Source: GCA-2733415 sp049614485
Lineage (GTDB): Bacteria > Bacteroidota > Bacteroidia > Flavobacteriales > Flavobacteriaceae
Assembly (NCBI GenBank): GCA_049614485.1
Contig: JBMZDR010000001.1
Location: 186,001-250,000 of the forward strand
Direction: 5' to 3'
Length of the DNA: 64,000 nt
In this document: positions 8,287 to 17,477 of the stretch, piece by piece
Numbering within the stretch: the first letter of the stretch is position 1
Layout of the letters: every line of letters begins with the position of its first letter
The notes under the pieces: generated by a model
Told to the model about the DNA's origin: nothing
Seen by the model: only the letters and a program-made list of their open reading frames with translations
The model's database searches: none
Program-made: the position numbers and the translations under genes

Positions 8287-9639
8287 ATGAAAATAATAAT
8301 TGCTGGAGCAGGAGAAGTAGGATTTCATTTAGCAAAACTACTTTCTTTTGAAGCTCAAGATATTACTCTAATTGATTGTAATAGAGAGAGTTTGTCTTAT
8401 GCTGATAACCATTTGGATATTAGAGTAATTAAAGGTGATGCCACGTCTTTAGCTATATTGAAGGAAGCAAATGTAGCTTCAACAGACTTGTTAATTGCTG
8501 TAACATCTTCAGAAACGACAAATATTACCGTATGTGTTTTGGCAAAACAATTGGGGGCTAAAAAAACAATTGCTAGAATTTCAAACACAGAATTCATTAG
8601 AAATAAAGAAGAAATGCAGTTTGCTAAATTAGGGATTGATGAATTGATTTCACCAGAGTCTCTTGCAGCATCAGAAATAGAATCTTTATTAAACGAATCT
8701 GCATTTAATGAGCGGTTTGAATTTGAAGGCGGTATGTTAACCATGTTAGGGTTAAACCTGTCTAGACATGCATCATTTGTAGGTAAAACAGTAAGAGACG
8801 CAGCTAAGTTATTACCTGAAATTCATTTTGTGCCGATTGCTATTCAACGTTTCGGAACACAGTATACAGTAATACCTCGGGGTGACACCATATTTAAAGA
8901 GAATGATCAAGTGTATTTCATCACCTCTCCAGGTGGTGTTGATGAATTGTACAAGCTTACCGGAAAAGTAAAAGAATCTATTAAAGATGTTATGATTCTT
9001 GGTGGGAGTAGAATTGGTCAAAAAACAGCTAGAAGCTTATGTGATCATAAATTTAAAGTAAAATTAATAGAAAAAAATAAAGATAAAGCGTTTGATTTAG
9101 CTGATGAATTATCAAAAGCATTGATTATTAACGGCGATGGACGAAATGTAGAACTGTTGGCCGAAGAAAATATTGATGAGATGGATGCTTTTGTTGCGGT
9201 TACAGGTAACTCAGAAACGAATATAATGTCTTGTTTAATGGCAAAGTCTAAAGGTGTTAAGAAAACAGTAGCCTTAGTTGAAAACATTGATTATTTTCAG
9301 CTGTCGCAGTCTATCGGAGTTGATACTTTAGTGAATAAAAAATTAATTGCTGCAAATGCCATTTTTAGATATATTAGAAAAGGGGAAGTCGTAGCCTTAA
9401 CTCAATTAAATAACCTGAATGCAGAGTTAATGGAATTTGAGGTGAAGGAAAGCTCTAAGGTGTGTGGTAAATTTATAAAAGACATAGGGTTTCCTAGATC
9501 TGCAATTATTGGCGGGGTAATTAGAAATGAAGAAGGCTTAATAGCTTTAGGAAATTTTAAAATACAAGCAAATGATAAAATTGTAGTGTGTTGCCTGCCA
9601 AGAGCAATTTCTAAAGTAGAAAATTTATTTTGTAATTAG
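8287..9639 (+). CDS. trkA: Trk potassium uptake regulatory protein TrkA
   Basis: A cytoplasmic NAD(H)/nucleotide-binding subunit that gates the TrkH potassium channel. It holds two RCK modules in tandem: the first Rossmann fold starts with IIAGAGEVGFHLAKLL (4-19), the second with MILGGSRIGQKTARSL (236-251). Each is followed by a TrkA-C domain. The length of 450 aa is normal for the duplicated form. ATG 8287 fits because the glycine loop then lies right at the N-terminus. trkH begins 14 bases downstream, forming a clear two-gene operon behind the promoter at 8184-8216. Confidence 0.96.
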   Translation: MKIIIAGAGEVGFHLAKLLSFEAQDITLIDCNRESLSYADNHLDIRVIKGDATSLAILKEANVASTDLLIAVTSSETTNITVCVLAKQLGAKKTIARISNTEFIRNKEEMQFAKLGIDELISPESLAASEIESLLNESAFNERFEFEGGMLTMLGLNLSRHASFVGKTVRDAAKLLPEIHFVPIAIQRFGTQYTVIPRGDTIFKENDQVYFITSPGGVDELYKLTGKVKESIKDVMILGGSRIGQKTARSLCDHKFKVKLIEKNKDKAFDLADELSKALIINGDGRNVELLAEENIDEMDAFVAVTGNSETNIMSCLMAKSKGVKKTVALVENIDYFQLSQSIGVDTLVNKKLIAANAIFRYIRKGEVVALTQLNNLNAELMEFEVKESSKVCGKFIKDIGFPRSAIIGGVIRNEEGLIALGNFKIQANDKIVVCCLPRAISKVENLFCN

Positions 9640-9653
9640 ATTCTAAGAGACTT

Positions 9654-11147
9654 GTGAAAAAGCTAAATACAAAAATAATTATTCATATTATGGGGCTTGT
9701 ACTGCTATTTAATGGCGGTTTCATGCTTATTGCAGCATTGGTGAGTTTTCTTTATAATGATGGTGTAACATTTGATATTCTGTTAGCGGGGTTAACAGCA
9801 TTCCTTATTGGTGGTATTCTAATGTTTATCACAAAAACCCATAAAAAAGAATTAAAAAAGAGAGAAGGCTATATTGTTGTAACCTTTGGTTGGTTATTAC
9901 TCGCGTTTTCTGGAACCTTACCTTATCTATATACACAAGCAATACCAGGTTTTACAGATGCATTTTTTGAAACCATGTCAGGCTATACAACCACAGGTGC
10001 TTCAATATTAAATGATATAGAAATCATTCCAAAAGGAGTTTTGTTTTGGAGAAGTATGACACATTGGATAGGCGGTATGGGAATTATTGTTCTTGCCGTT
10101 GCAATTTTACCATTATTGGGTATTGGAGGAATGCAGTTGTTTGCAGCAGAAGCCCCTGGTCCAAGTGCTGATAAATTACATCCGAGAATTACAGATACAG
10201 CAAAGCGATTATGGTTAATTTATTTCGGATATACTGTTGCTGAAACAATTTTATTAAAGTTAGCAGGGATGACATTTTTTGATGCAATGAATCACTCTAT
10301 GGCAACTTTGTCAACAGGAGGTTTTTCTACAAAAAATACATCTGTAGCCTATTGGAATGACACACCAAGTATCCAATATATTATTACGGTTTTTATGTTC
10401 TTAGCTGGAACAAATTTTGTTTTAAGTTATTTTGCTTTTAAAGGGAGAATTCAAAAAGTTATAAAAGATGAAGAGTTTAAATTCTACGGAATTTTCACAG
10501 TTTTGTTTTCAATAATGTGTGCATTAGTAATTTTTAGTAACGCAGACGTGCCTGTGTCTGACTATCACCCGCAGGTATTTGGTGAATTTGAAAGCTCATT
10601 TCGTCACGCTATATTTCAAGTTGTTTCTGTGGTGACTACAACCGGTTTTGTGACAGCTGATTTTAGTAGTTGGACTCCTTTTTTATCTGTTTTCTTTTTT
10701 GGGTTAATGTTCGTAGGAGGGTCAGCAGGGTCAACCTCTGGAGGTGTAAAAGTTGTGCGTCATTTAGTAATGATTAAGAACGGTTTGTTAGAGTTTAAGC
10801 GGACACTCCATCCTAATGCTGTAATTCCTGTGCGTTACAATTCAAAGGCTGTTTCTAAAGAAATTGTATTTAACGTCTTAGCGTTTTTTATATTGTTTAT
10901 GCTATTGTTTATAATTGGCGCCTTAGGTTTGGGTGTTTTGGGTTTAGACTTTGAAACAGCTATAGGGGGTGCGGTATCTAGTTTAGGAAATGTAGGGCCT
11001 GCTTTTGGGAGTCTAAATCCCTTAGCTAATTTCGGTCATCTGCCGGCCCTTGCAAAATGGTGGTGTGCTTTTTTAATGTTATTAGGAAGGTTGGAGTTGT
11101 TTACGGTATTGATAGTTTTTACGCCTTTCTTCTGGAGAAATAGATAA
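9654..11147 (+). CDS. trkH: Trk potassium uptake channel TrkH
   Basis: The membrane pore of the Trk K+ uptake system. It starts with GTG at 9654, 14 bases after trkA. The 497 residues form many hydrophobic segments with four pseudo-repeated selectivity-filter loops: MSGYTTTGASIL near 108-119, LSTGGFSTKNTS, VVTTTGFVTADFSSW and SSLGNVGPAFGS, each with the central glycine. The protein ends FTPFFWRNR, typical of the family. The convergent trmL gene ends 11 bases beyond it, with no terminator visible in between. Confidence 0.96.
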   Translation: MKKLNTKIIIHIMGLVLLFNGGFMLIAALVSFLYNDGVTFDILLAGLTAFLIGGILMFITKTHKKELKKREGYIVVTFGWLLLAFSGTLPYLYTQAIPGFTDAFFETMSGYTTTGASILNDIEIIPKGVLFWRSMTHWIGGMGIIVLAVAILPLLGIGGMQLFAAEAPGPSADKLHPRITDTAKRLWLIYFGYTVAETILLKLAGMTFFDAMNHSMATLSTGGFSTKNTSVAYWNDTPSIQYIITVFMFLAGTNFVLSYFAFKGRIQKVIKDEEFKFYGIFTVLFSIMCALVIFSNADVPVSDYHPQVFGEFESSFRHAIFQVVSVVTTTGFVTADFSSWTPFLSVFFFGLMFVGGSAGSTSGGVKVVRHLVMIKNGLLEFKRTLHPNAVIPVRYNSKAVSKEIVFNVLAFFILFMLLFIIGALGLGVLGLDFETAIGGAVSSLGNVGPAFGSLNPLANFGHLPALAKWWCAFLMLLGRLELFTVLIVFTPFFWRNR

Positions 11148-11158
11148 AAAGTAACAGT

Positions 11159-11611
11159 TTAACGAAGTTGTCTTATTCCTTCGTAAGCTACAATTCCTAC
11201 TGCGTTTGCTAAGTTGATACTTCTTATTTTATCACTATAAAGCGGTATTTTATAGAGTTTATCTGTATGAGTTTCTGTGATACTTTTTGGTAAACCTTTT
11301 GATTCTTTCCCGAATACTAAAAACAACTCGTCTTTATAGTTGATGTCCAAATAGTCTTGTGTGCCATGACTAGATAAAAACGCCATCTCTTTGTCTTTAT
11401 GAGTTTCAAAAAACTCATCGATACTCTCGTAAGTAAACAGGTTAATGTGTTTCCAATAATCAAGTCCAGCACGTTTTAATCTAGCGTCACTAATTTCAAA
11501 ACCAAATGGTTTTACTAAATGTAAGTCTGAGCCTGATGCTAGGCATAAGCGGCCGATGTTTCCAGTGTTATTTGGAATTTCTGGTTCAATTAAAACGATG
11601 TTGTATCCCAT
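11159..11611 (-). CDS. trmL: tRNA (cytidine(34)-2'-O)-methyltransferase
   Basis: A small SPOUT enzyme methylating the ribose of the wobble base in certain leucine tRNAs. The 150 aa contain EPEIPNNTGNIGRLCLASG (8-26), LVFGKESKGLP (98-108) and YSDKIRSINLANAVGIVAYE (125-144), the three motifs of the TrmL (YibK) group, and no separate RNA-binding domain, as usual. The N-terminus MGYNIVLIEPEIPNNTG fits the family. It lies downstream of the aminotransferase gene, separated by a hairpin terminator. Confidence 0.93.
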   Translation of the reverse strand: MGYNIVLIEPEIPNNTGNIGRLCLASGSDLHLVKPFGFEISDARLKRAGLDYWKHINLFTYESIDEFFETHKDKEMAFLSSHGTQDYLDINYKDELFLVFGKESKGLPKSITETHTDKLYKIPLYSDKIRSINLANAVGIVAYEGIRQLR

Positions 11612-11628
11612 GAAGTTATGGTATTAAA

Positions 11629-11657
11629 AACCTCACAGTCATAATAACTGTGAGGTT
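11629..11657 (-). terminator. hairpin terminator after the aminotransferase gene
   Basis: An 11-base stem (AACCTCACAGT with its complement) around a 7-base loop, followed on the minus strand by a short T-run. It lies between the aminotransferase stop and trmL. The same core stem (AACCTCACA) recurs at 50697-50726. Confidence 0.7.
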
Positions 11658-11683
11658 GGTATTTTTTAATTATGATGAGTAAA

Positions 11684-12868
11684 TTAACTCAATGCTTTTT
11701 TAATTCTTGCTAAAGCTTCTCTTAATTGAGCTTCACTTGCGGCGTATGATATTCTAATGCAATTTGGAGCGCCAAAAGCATCACCTGTTACAGTCGCTAC
11801 ATGAGCCTCTTCTAAAATATACAAAGCAAAATCTGAGGCGTTGTTTATTAAAGAGCCATTGATTGTTTTTCCGAAGAAATGTGAAACATCTGGAAATACA
11901 TAAAATGCGCCGTTAGGAGTATTTGTTTTAATGCCTTCAATGTCATTCAGTAAACCTATTACAATGTCTCGCCTTGATTTAAACTCGTCCACCATGTATT
12001 GAATTTTACTTACAGGTGCATCTAACGCAGCAATTGTAGCTCGTTGCGCAATACAATTAGTTCCTGAAGTGATTTGCCCTTGCATTTTAGTACAAGCTTT
12101 AGCAATCCATTCTGGGGCGCCAATGTAGCCAACACGCCACCCTGTCATTGCAAATGCTTTTGCAACACCATTAATGGTAATTGTTCTATCATATAATGAT
12201 TCAATTCTCGCGAAACTAAAATTATCGCCTTCATAGTTAATATGTTCATATATTTCATCTGAAATAATGAAAATATTAGGATGCTTTTCAAGAACCTTTG
12301 CTAAGGCTAAATATTCCTCTTCTGAGTATTTAGAACCACTTGGATTATTTGGTGAATTGAAAAATATTAATTTTGTTTTTGGTGTAATTGCAGCCTCTAA
12401 TTGCTGAGGTGTGATTTTGAAATCTGTATCTATTGATGACGGAATTTCTTTGTATGTTGCTTCTGCAAGTGTCGCAATTGCTGAGTAACTTACCCAGTAT
12501 GGAGCTGGTAATAAAACTTCATCCCCCGGATTTAATAATACCATTGCTACATTTGCAATTGATTGTTTAGCGCCTGTAGAAACTACTACCTGGTTAGGTT
12601 TGTAGTTTAGATTGTTATCTCTTTTAAATTTTCTGCAAATAGCTTCTTTTAACTCTTCATAACCATCAACAGGTGTGTAAGAATTGTAGTTGTCATTTAT
12701 AGCTTGAATTGCTGCATCTTTGATAAAGTCTGGGGTGTTGAAATCTGGTTCTCCCAAACTCAAACCAATAATGTCCTTTCCTTGGGCACGCAATTCTCTG
12801 GTTTTTGCTGCCATTGCTAAGGTTTGCGAAATAGGCAAACTGTTAATTCTGTCTGAAAGTAAATTCAT
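11684..12868 (-). CDS. aspartate aminotransferase-type aminotransferase (class I, PLP)
   Basis: A fold-type I PLP enzyme, most likely transferring amino groups between aspartate and 2-oxoglutarate. The 394 residues show GLSLGEPDFNTP (35-46), NSPNNPSG (171-178), SDEIYEH (203-209, Asp204 for the pyridine nitrogen) and the PLP lysine Lys237 in NGVAKAFAMTGWRVGY (233-248). It belongs to the Igamma group typified by the Thermus and Bacillus AspB enzymes; some members also accept prephenate or aromatic amino acids, which I cannot exclude. It stands alone, with terminators on both sides. Confidence 0.88.
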   Translation of the reverse strand: MNLLSDRINSLPISQTLAMAAKTRELRAQGKDIIGLSLGEPDFNTPDFIKDAAIQAINDNYNSYTPVDGYEELKEAICRKFKRDNNLNYKPNQVVVSTGAKQSIANVAMVLLNPGDEVLLPAPYWVSYSAIATLAEATYKEIPSSIDTDFKITPQQLEAAITPKTKLIFFNSPNNPSGSKYSEEEYLALAKVLEKHPNIFIISDEIYEHINYEGDNFSFARIESLYDRTITINGVAKAFAMTGWRVGYIGAPEWIAKACTKMQGQITSGTNCIAQRATIAALDAPVSKIQYMVDEFKSRRDIVIGLLNDIEGIKTNTPNGAFYVFPDVSHFFGKTINGSLINNASDFALYILEEAHVATVTGDAFGAPNCIRISYAASEAQLREALARIKKALS

Positions 12869-12890
12869 AAGTTAGTTTTTTATAAAAAAT

Positions 12891-12923
12891 AAAATCCATG
12901 AAGCGCTAGTCGACATGGATTTT
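12891..12923 (-). terminator. hairpin terminator after the desaturase gene
   Basis: A perfect 10-base stem (AAAATCCATG and its complement) around a 13-base loop, ten bases after the desaturase stop, with a T-run on the minus strand. Confidence 0.7.
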
Positions 12924-12932
12924 TAATTGTCA

Positions 12933-14024
12933 TTATGCTATACTTGGTTTACGGCCTAGAATATCTAATTGGTTATAATGCTCAATTATGGCGCGTCCCA
13001 TAGTTTTATATTCATTATAAGGTAAGCTAAATTCTGTTGCAGTTTCTTTAACAATTTTAGCGATTTTTTTATAGTGGATATGACTAATGTTAGAGTATAG
13101 ATGGTGTTCTACTTGATGGTTTAACCCACCTGTATAAAAACCAACCAACCAATTTTTAGGCGCAAAATTAGATGTTGTAAATAATTGGTGAATAGCCCAT
13201 GTGTTTTTCATGTTGCCTTGTTCATCTGGTATAGGAGTTTCAGTATTAGGCATTACATGTGCTAATTGAAAAATAACACTCAAAATGATTCCTGCTGTAT
13301 AATGCATTACTAAGAATCCTATTAATACTTGCCACCATGCAAAGCCTAGAGCTAGTGGTAATACTACCCATAATGAGTAATATACAATTTTACTAACAAT
13401 TAATTTCGTCCATTGCGTTGCAGGTTTTGGGGCCTTACCGTATGATAATTGTCTTTTTAAGTATTTATAAGTTTGAATAAAATCTGTTGTGATGGCCCAA
13501 TTTAAAGTTAACAAGCCGTAAAGAGCAAAAGAATAATATTTTTGATACTGGTGAATTTTCAGCCATTTTGAATGTTTTGAAAAGCGAATAATTCTTCCAG
13601 CATCAATGTCTTCATCATGACCCTCAATATTCGTGTAGGTGTGGTGTAAAACATTGTGTTGTACTTGCCAGTTATAGACGTTTCCAGCAAGAATATAAAT
13701 GCTGCTTCCCATTAGTTTGTTTACCCATTTTTTGCTTGAAAAAGCCTCATGGTTAGCGTCATGCATAACATTCATTCCAACACCTGCCATACCAATGCCA
13801 ATAACAACTACAAATAGAAGTTGAGCCCAACCTGGTAAATCTAGCGTCAAGATTAATGCTAATGGAGCTAAGAATAAAGTAAACATAACTATAGTTTTTA
13901 CATATAATTTCCAGTTTCCAGTTTTCTTAATATTATTTTCTTTAAAGTAAGTGTTAACTCTCTTGTTTAGAGTTTTAAAAAACTTAGCAGAATCAACTCG
14001 TGAGAATTTTATAGTAGGATTCAT
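12933..14024 (-). CDS. membrane fatty acid desaturase (acyl-CoA/acyl-lipid type)
   Basis: A di-iron integral membrane enzyme introducing a double bond in fatty acyl chains. The three histidine boxes are all present: HDANH (88-92), HNVLHH (123-128) and HQVEHH (303-308). The HxxHH form of the third box with Q two residues before E is typical of front-end (delta-5/6-like) desaturases, but no cytochrome b5 domain is fused. Hydrophobic segments lie near 45-60, 67-85, 162-180 and 215-255. The 363-aa length fits. It may adjust membrane fluidity in the cold; that is inference. It is divergent from rsmG, with a -7 box at 14063-14070. Confidence 0.9.
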   Translation of the reverse strand: MNPTIKFSRVDSAKFFKTLNKRVNTYFKENNIKKTGNWKLYVKTIVMFTLFLAPLALILTLDLPGWAQLLFVVVIGIGMAGVGMNVMHDANHEAFSSKKWVNKLMGSSIYILAGNVYNWQVQHNVLHHTYTNIEGHDEDIDAGRIIRFSKHSKWLKIHQYQKYYSFALYGLLTLNWAITTDFIQTYKYLKRQLSYGKAPKPATQWTKLIVSKIVYYSLWVVLPLALGFAWWQVLIGFLVMHYTAGIILSVIFQLAHVMPNTETPIPDEQGNMKNTWAIHQLFTTSNFAPKNWLVGFYTGGLNHQVEHHLYSNISHIHYKKIAKIVKETATEFSLPYNEYKTMGRAIIEHYNQLDILGRKPSIA

Positions 14025-14062
14025 TGTGTCAATTTTTTTTGGGTTACTTAAAATTTAAGTTA

Positions 14063-14070
14063 CAAATTTA
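14063..14070 (-). promoter_or_regulatory. -7 box (TAAATTTG) for the desaturase gene
   Basis: On the minus strand TAAATTTG lies about 40 bases before the ATG. No convincing -33 element is seen. It shares the 128-base divergent gap with the rsmG promoter. Confidence 0.5.
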
Positions 14071-14126
14071 TCAATATTAATTGTTTAATTGCTTTTTTAA
14101 GTGTAACATTTACTAAAATTATTAAC

Positions 14127-14134
14127 TATTTTTG
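14127..14134 (+). promoter_or_regulatory. -7 box (TATTTTTG) for rsmG
   Basis: TATTTTTG ends 18 bases before the rsmG ATG, predicting a leader of only about 14 bases. No clear TTTG element is present 19 bases upstream. Confidence 0.5.
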
Positions 14135-14152
14135 CAGATAAATAGTATTTAG

Positions 14153-14782
14153 ATGGATGAAATTTTAAAATATTTTCCGAATTTAACTAAAAAGCAGATA
14201 ACGCAATTTGGTCAATTAGAAGAGTTGTATAAAGATTGGAATAGTAAAATAAATGTGATATCAAGAAAGGATATTGATGAGCTTTATACCAAACACGTAT
14301 TACATTCTTTAGGAATTGCAAAAGTGATTGATTTTAAAGCAGGAAGCTCTATTTTAGACGTAGGAACAGGTGGTGGTTTCCCGGGTGTGCCTCTTGCTAT
14401 TTTATATCCAGATGTCAATTTTTATTTGATCGATATTATCGCGAAAAAGATAAAAGTTGTTAATGCAGTAGTTGAAAGTTTAGGTCTGGAAAATGTAAAG
14501 GCTGAGCAAATGCGGGCAGCAAATGTTGATGAGCGTTTCGATTTTATTGTAAGTAGAGCAGTAACTAATATGACTGACTTTGTAGGTTGGGTGCGTAAAA
14601 AAGTAAAAAAAGACAGTAACCACGATATTAGAAATGGAATATTGTATTTAAAAGGTGGCGACTTAACAGAGGAGCTAGCGTTGTTTACTAGTGCTAAACA
14701 AACAAGTTTATCTGATTATTTTAAAGAAGAGTTTTTTGAAACAAAAAAAGTTGTTTATTTACCCATAAAATATAAACCATAA
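14153..14782 (+). CDS. rsmG: 16S rRNA (guanine527-N7)-methyltransferase
   Basis: A SAM-dependent enzyme methylating G527 of 16S rRNA near the decoding site; its loss gives low-level streptomycin resistance in other bacteria. The 209 aa show WNSKINVISRKD (29-40), HVLHSLGI (48-55), motif I as ILDVGTGGGFPGVPLAI (67-83), and ERFDFIVSRAVT near the middle, all RsmG signatures. The last codons (Lys-Tyr-Lys-Pro and stop) lie inside the left arm of an unusually long inverted repeat (14769-14830). The neighbour on the other side is a convergent secreted-protein gene. Confidence 0.96.
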   Translation: MDEILKYFPNLTKKQITQFGQLEELYKDWNSKINVISRKDIDELYTKHVLHSLGIAKVIDFKAGSSILDVGTGGGFPGVPLAILYPDVNFYLIDIIAKKIKVVNAVVESLGLENVKAEQMRAANVDERFDFIVSRAVTNMTDFVGWVRKKVKKDSNHDIRNGILYLKGGDLTEELALFTSAKQTSLSDYFKEEFFETKKVVYLPIKYKP

Positions 14783-14830
14783 AAAAAAGAGCTGTCAATA
14801 TTGATAGCTCTTTTTTTTATGGTTTATATT
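14769..14830. terminator. bidirectional terminator with 30-base arms
   Basis: The whole 62 bases form one inverted repeat: 30-base arms that pair perfectly apart from one G-T wobble, with almost no loop. The core (GAGCTGTCAA) is flanked by eight A and eight T, so it is a strong terminator in both directions. The outer 10-12 bases of each arm reach into the last codons of rsmG and to within five bases of the convergent lipase stop. Confidence 0.85.
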
Positions 14831-14835
14831 GTTTT

Positions 14836-17313
14836 TTAGTTTAAAACAACCACTTTAGTATTTAATAACGGATTGTTGTTTGTGTCCTTAATTGTTATTA
14901 AGTATAGTCCGTTAGAAACGTTTGGCTTTAAAGTAATGATAGTGGTGTTTTCTTTTGTTTCCTGGTAAATTTTACGGCCATTTATGTCATAAAGAACAAT
15001 GTTTAGTTCATCTACATTGGTTAAGGTGCTCGCTATGGAAATTTGATTTTCAGAAGCAGGGTTTCTTAATAACCTAATGCTATTATTTTTCATGTCTACA
15101 TCAGAAACATTTAAGGGCATAGGTTCTACAATTTCTTCCCAAGCAAAAGCTACATTATCTGTTGTTAATGTTACATGAGCTTCATTATTATCTGGCGTAA
15201 ACCAATTCACAAAAGGTGTTTGAGTGCTTGTTGTGGTTGTAATTCCGTCCCATGGTGTGTCTGACACGCCAAGATTAATGTTTTGGTGCCAATCTAAATT
15301 AGTATCGTTTAAGGCGAGGCCGCTTACAGCTGGAATAAAGTTGAAGTAATCAATTGTTAATGAATTAAAAAAAGCATCCATAGTTGGGTCTGATCCTCCG
15401 AAAGAGGCTGCTAAGGCCCCTAGATCAAACAAGCCTCCAGGAGCAGCATCAATTCCGTCTGTGTATGGTAATGCTTTTGAGTTTGCATCAGCATTGATAT
15501 CACAAAAGCAAAGCCAAGGTGCATCTATCCATATGTCATCAATAATAGCTTCTTGGTTTGTTTGTGGCGTAAACCAGACATCAAAATAAGCGTCAGTTAA
15601 TGTGGCTACGCCTTCTAAATATGCATCTAAAACTTTGTCTCCTGGTTGAACCGGATCTCCGTTTTTATGATAATATGGGGTGCCAATTCCACTTCCATTA
15701 ATAATTGAAATATTTCTTGTGGTTTCTGGAAAACCAGTAGATGTTAGTCCTTCAATACTATTGTAAAATATTGAGTGGTAATTGTGAGCAACAGGCAACA
15801 CAATTGAGTTATTAAATTCTGCAATTTCGCCACTTGCAAGGTGTGGTTCAAAATGATCGACTAACATTTGTCTTGCAGCAGGCGATTTTAGCATCCCATC
15901 TACAATAGGTCTAATGGCTTCCATGCTAAAGTCTCCAGCCCATGTGTCTAGTCCGTATGCTAAGTAGTTAAATAAATGTTGAAACCCAATAGGGACATTT
16001 GCGCCTTTGTGTGGAGAGTCAAAAGATAGCCATAAGCGTGTATTGTGGCTTAAGCCTTGTTGTTCCATATAGTTTAAGGCGTATCGTGTGATTAAACCTC
16101 CCATACTTGGCCCTAGAACAACATTCCCTTCAACTCCTGTTTTTTGACTATTAATTATTGATATAACTTCTGTTACAAGCATGGCGTTACGCTCTATATA
16201 ATCTGCGCCTCCATCTATTAATTCACTACCTGGATAGTCGTTACTATCAATTACACCATCGGAGTTAGTGTCTGTAGAGTTTGCCATTGATTGTAAAGAA
16301 CCGTCAGACATTCTGAAGTATTGAGGGAAGTTAATAATAACTATATCAAAGTTTTCGTCAGCTCTAATTCGATCACCCAAGTTTTCTGGTGTGCCATTAT
16401 TATCGTAACTTAATAGATTGTATACTGCTGCAATATTTCTTGAGTCAGAAGGGTCAAACCCGTCAATAACAAAAATAGGCTTGTTTAAAATGTTATCTGC
16501 GCCTAAAAACACTTCATATTCTGCTAAACCTGCAAAATTTGTTGCGCCATTATAAGCTGTTAGGTCAGGAATAACTGATGAAGTTATTTCTGTAACTGCC
16601 ATATTGTTCTGGCTTCTTAAATCAGCATTTGATTGCTCTAAGGTAATATTTGAAAATCTATTAATGATTTCGTTGTTTTCAAATTCAATACTAAACTTAA
16701 TGTTTTTTTGTCCTGCTATGTTGTAGTTTACTAGTATTGGTGTATTGATTTTTAATTCTTGATAGCCATTTCCGTTGTCAAAATCTACGTTTATTTTAGT
16801 GATTTTATTTTCTGTTGTATTTATGAAAAAGCTCTCGTCTAGAATATATGTGGTATTCAGCCCTCTTTTTTTTTGTATTAAAGGTGTAATTATTGTTGAA
16901 GAATATTGCTTGAAAATATAATCATTATTGTTTCTGATTATTTTATTGCCATCAACAGTTATATCGCCATTAGTGTAGCTTTCTTTTTTGATAGTTTCAT
17001 ATTCTGTATGTAGCAAGCCAATTTTTGTGATGTTTGAAGAGTTAATAGGCTTACAAATTTGTTGAAGTTGTTCTACTTTATTTAACCTAAAAGAGTTGTT
17101 GTTCAATGACAATTCTTTATAGGTTTGTAGAAAGCCATACATGCCATAGGTGTCACGTTCTTTTCCTAAAGAACTAATGGGGCTTGTTTTTTTTATAAGA
17201 ATATTCGTTTTTAAATCAGATGTGTTGAATTTTGTGTAATCTAACGTTTCTTTGTTTTGTGCTTGTAACATTCCAAATGCAAATAGCAGGATTGCGAAGT
17301 AATTGTGTTTCAT
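14836..17313 (-). CDS. secreted alpha/beta-hydrolase (lipase/esterase-like) with T9SS sorting domain
   Basis: An 825-residue exported protein. The signal peptide ends near residue 19 (FGMLQAQ). The hydrolase part starts near KPIFVIDGFDPSD (278-290), and the nucleophile elbow is GPSMGG (401-406, Ser403), as in PGAP1-like or lipase-type hydrolases that act on acyl esters. Between them an EF-hand-like loop, DTNSDGVIDSND (348-359), suggests bound calcium. The last 75 residues (RNPASENQISI, LYDINGRKIYQ, NGLYLITI) are a type A C-terminal sorting domain for type IX secretion, so the enzyme probably ends outside the cell or on its surface. The substrate is unknown. It stands alone, with terminators on both sides. 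Confidence 0.8.
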   Translation of the reverse strand: MKHNYFAILLFAFGMLQAQNKETLDYTKFNTSDLKTNILIKKTSPISSLGKERDTYGMYGFLQTYKELSLNNNSFRLNKVEQLQQICKPINSSNITKIGLLHTEYETIKKESYTNGDITVDGNKIIRNNNDYIFKQYSSTIITPLIQKKRGLNTTYILDESFFINTTENKITKINVDFDNGNGYQELKINTPILVNYNIAGQKNIKFSIEFENNEIINRFSNITLEQSNADLRSQNNMAVTEITSSVIPDLTAYNGATNFAGLAEYEVFLGADNILNKPIFVIDGFDPSDSRNIAAVYNLLSYDNNGTPENLGDRIRADENFDIVIINFPQYFRMSDGSLQSMANSTDTNSDGVIDSNDYPGSELIDGGADYIERNAMLVTEVISIINSQKTGVEGNVVLGPSMGGLITRYALNYMEQQGLSHNTRLWLSFDSPHKGANVPIGFQHLFNYLAYGLDTWAGDFSMEAIRPIVDGMLKSPAARQMLVDHFEPHLASGEIAEFNNSIVLPVAHNYHSIFYNSIEGLTSTGFPETTRNISIINGSGIGTPYYHKNGDPVQPGDKVLDAYLEGVATLTDAYFDVWFTPQTNQEAIIDDIWIDAPWLCFCDINADANSKALPYTDGIDAAPGGLFDLGALAASFGGSDPTMDAFFNSLTIDYFNFIPAVSGLALNDTNLDWHQNINLGVSDTPWDGITTTTSTQTPFVNWFTPDNNEAHVTLTTDNVAFAWEEIVEPMPLNVSDVDMKNNSIRLLRNPASENQISIASTLTNVDELNIVLYDINGRKIYQETKENTTIITLKPNVSNGLYLITIKDTNNNPLLNTKVVVLN

Positions 17314-17421
17314 AGTTTAATTGGTTGAAATTCTCTCTATTATGCATGCATAGTAATGAGTGTTAACAAGTTAGGAAAAGAAAACGAAAAACATGAATAA
17401 ACTAGAAATAGTCGATTATGT

Positions 17422-17457
17422 GTCAAAAAAAAAGCTCAAATGCAATATTTGAGCTTT
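17422..17457 (-). terminator. hairpin terminator after pruA
   Basis: An 11-base stem (AAAGCTCAAAT and its complement) with a 5-base loop, followed on the minus strand by a run of nine or more T. It lies 20 bases past the pruA stop. The rest of the 160-base gap before the lipase gene shows nothing else. Confidence 0.8.
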
Positions 17458-17477
17458 AAATAATCAATAAGTTGTGG

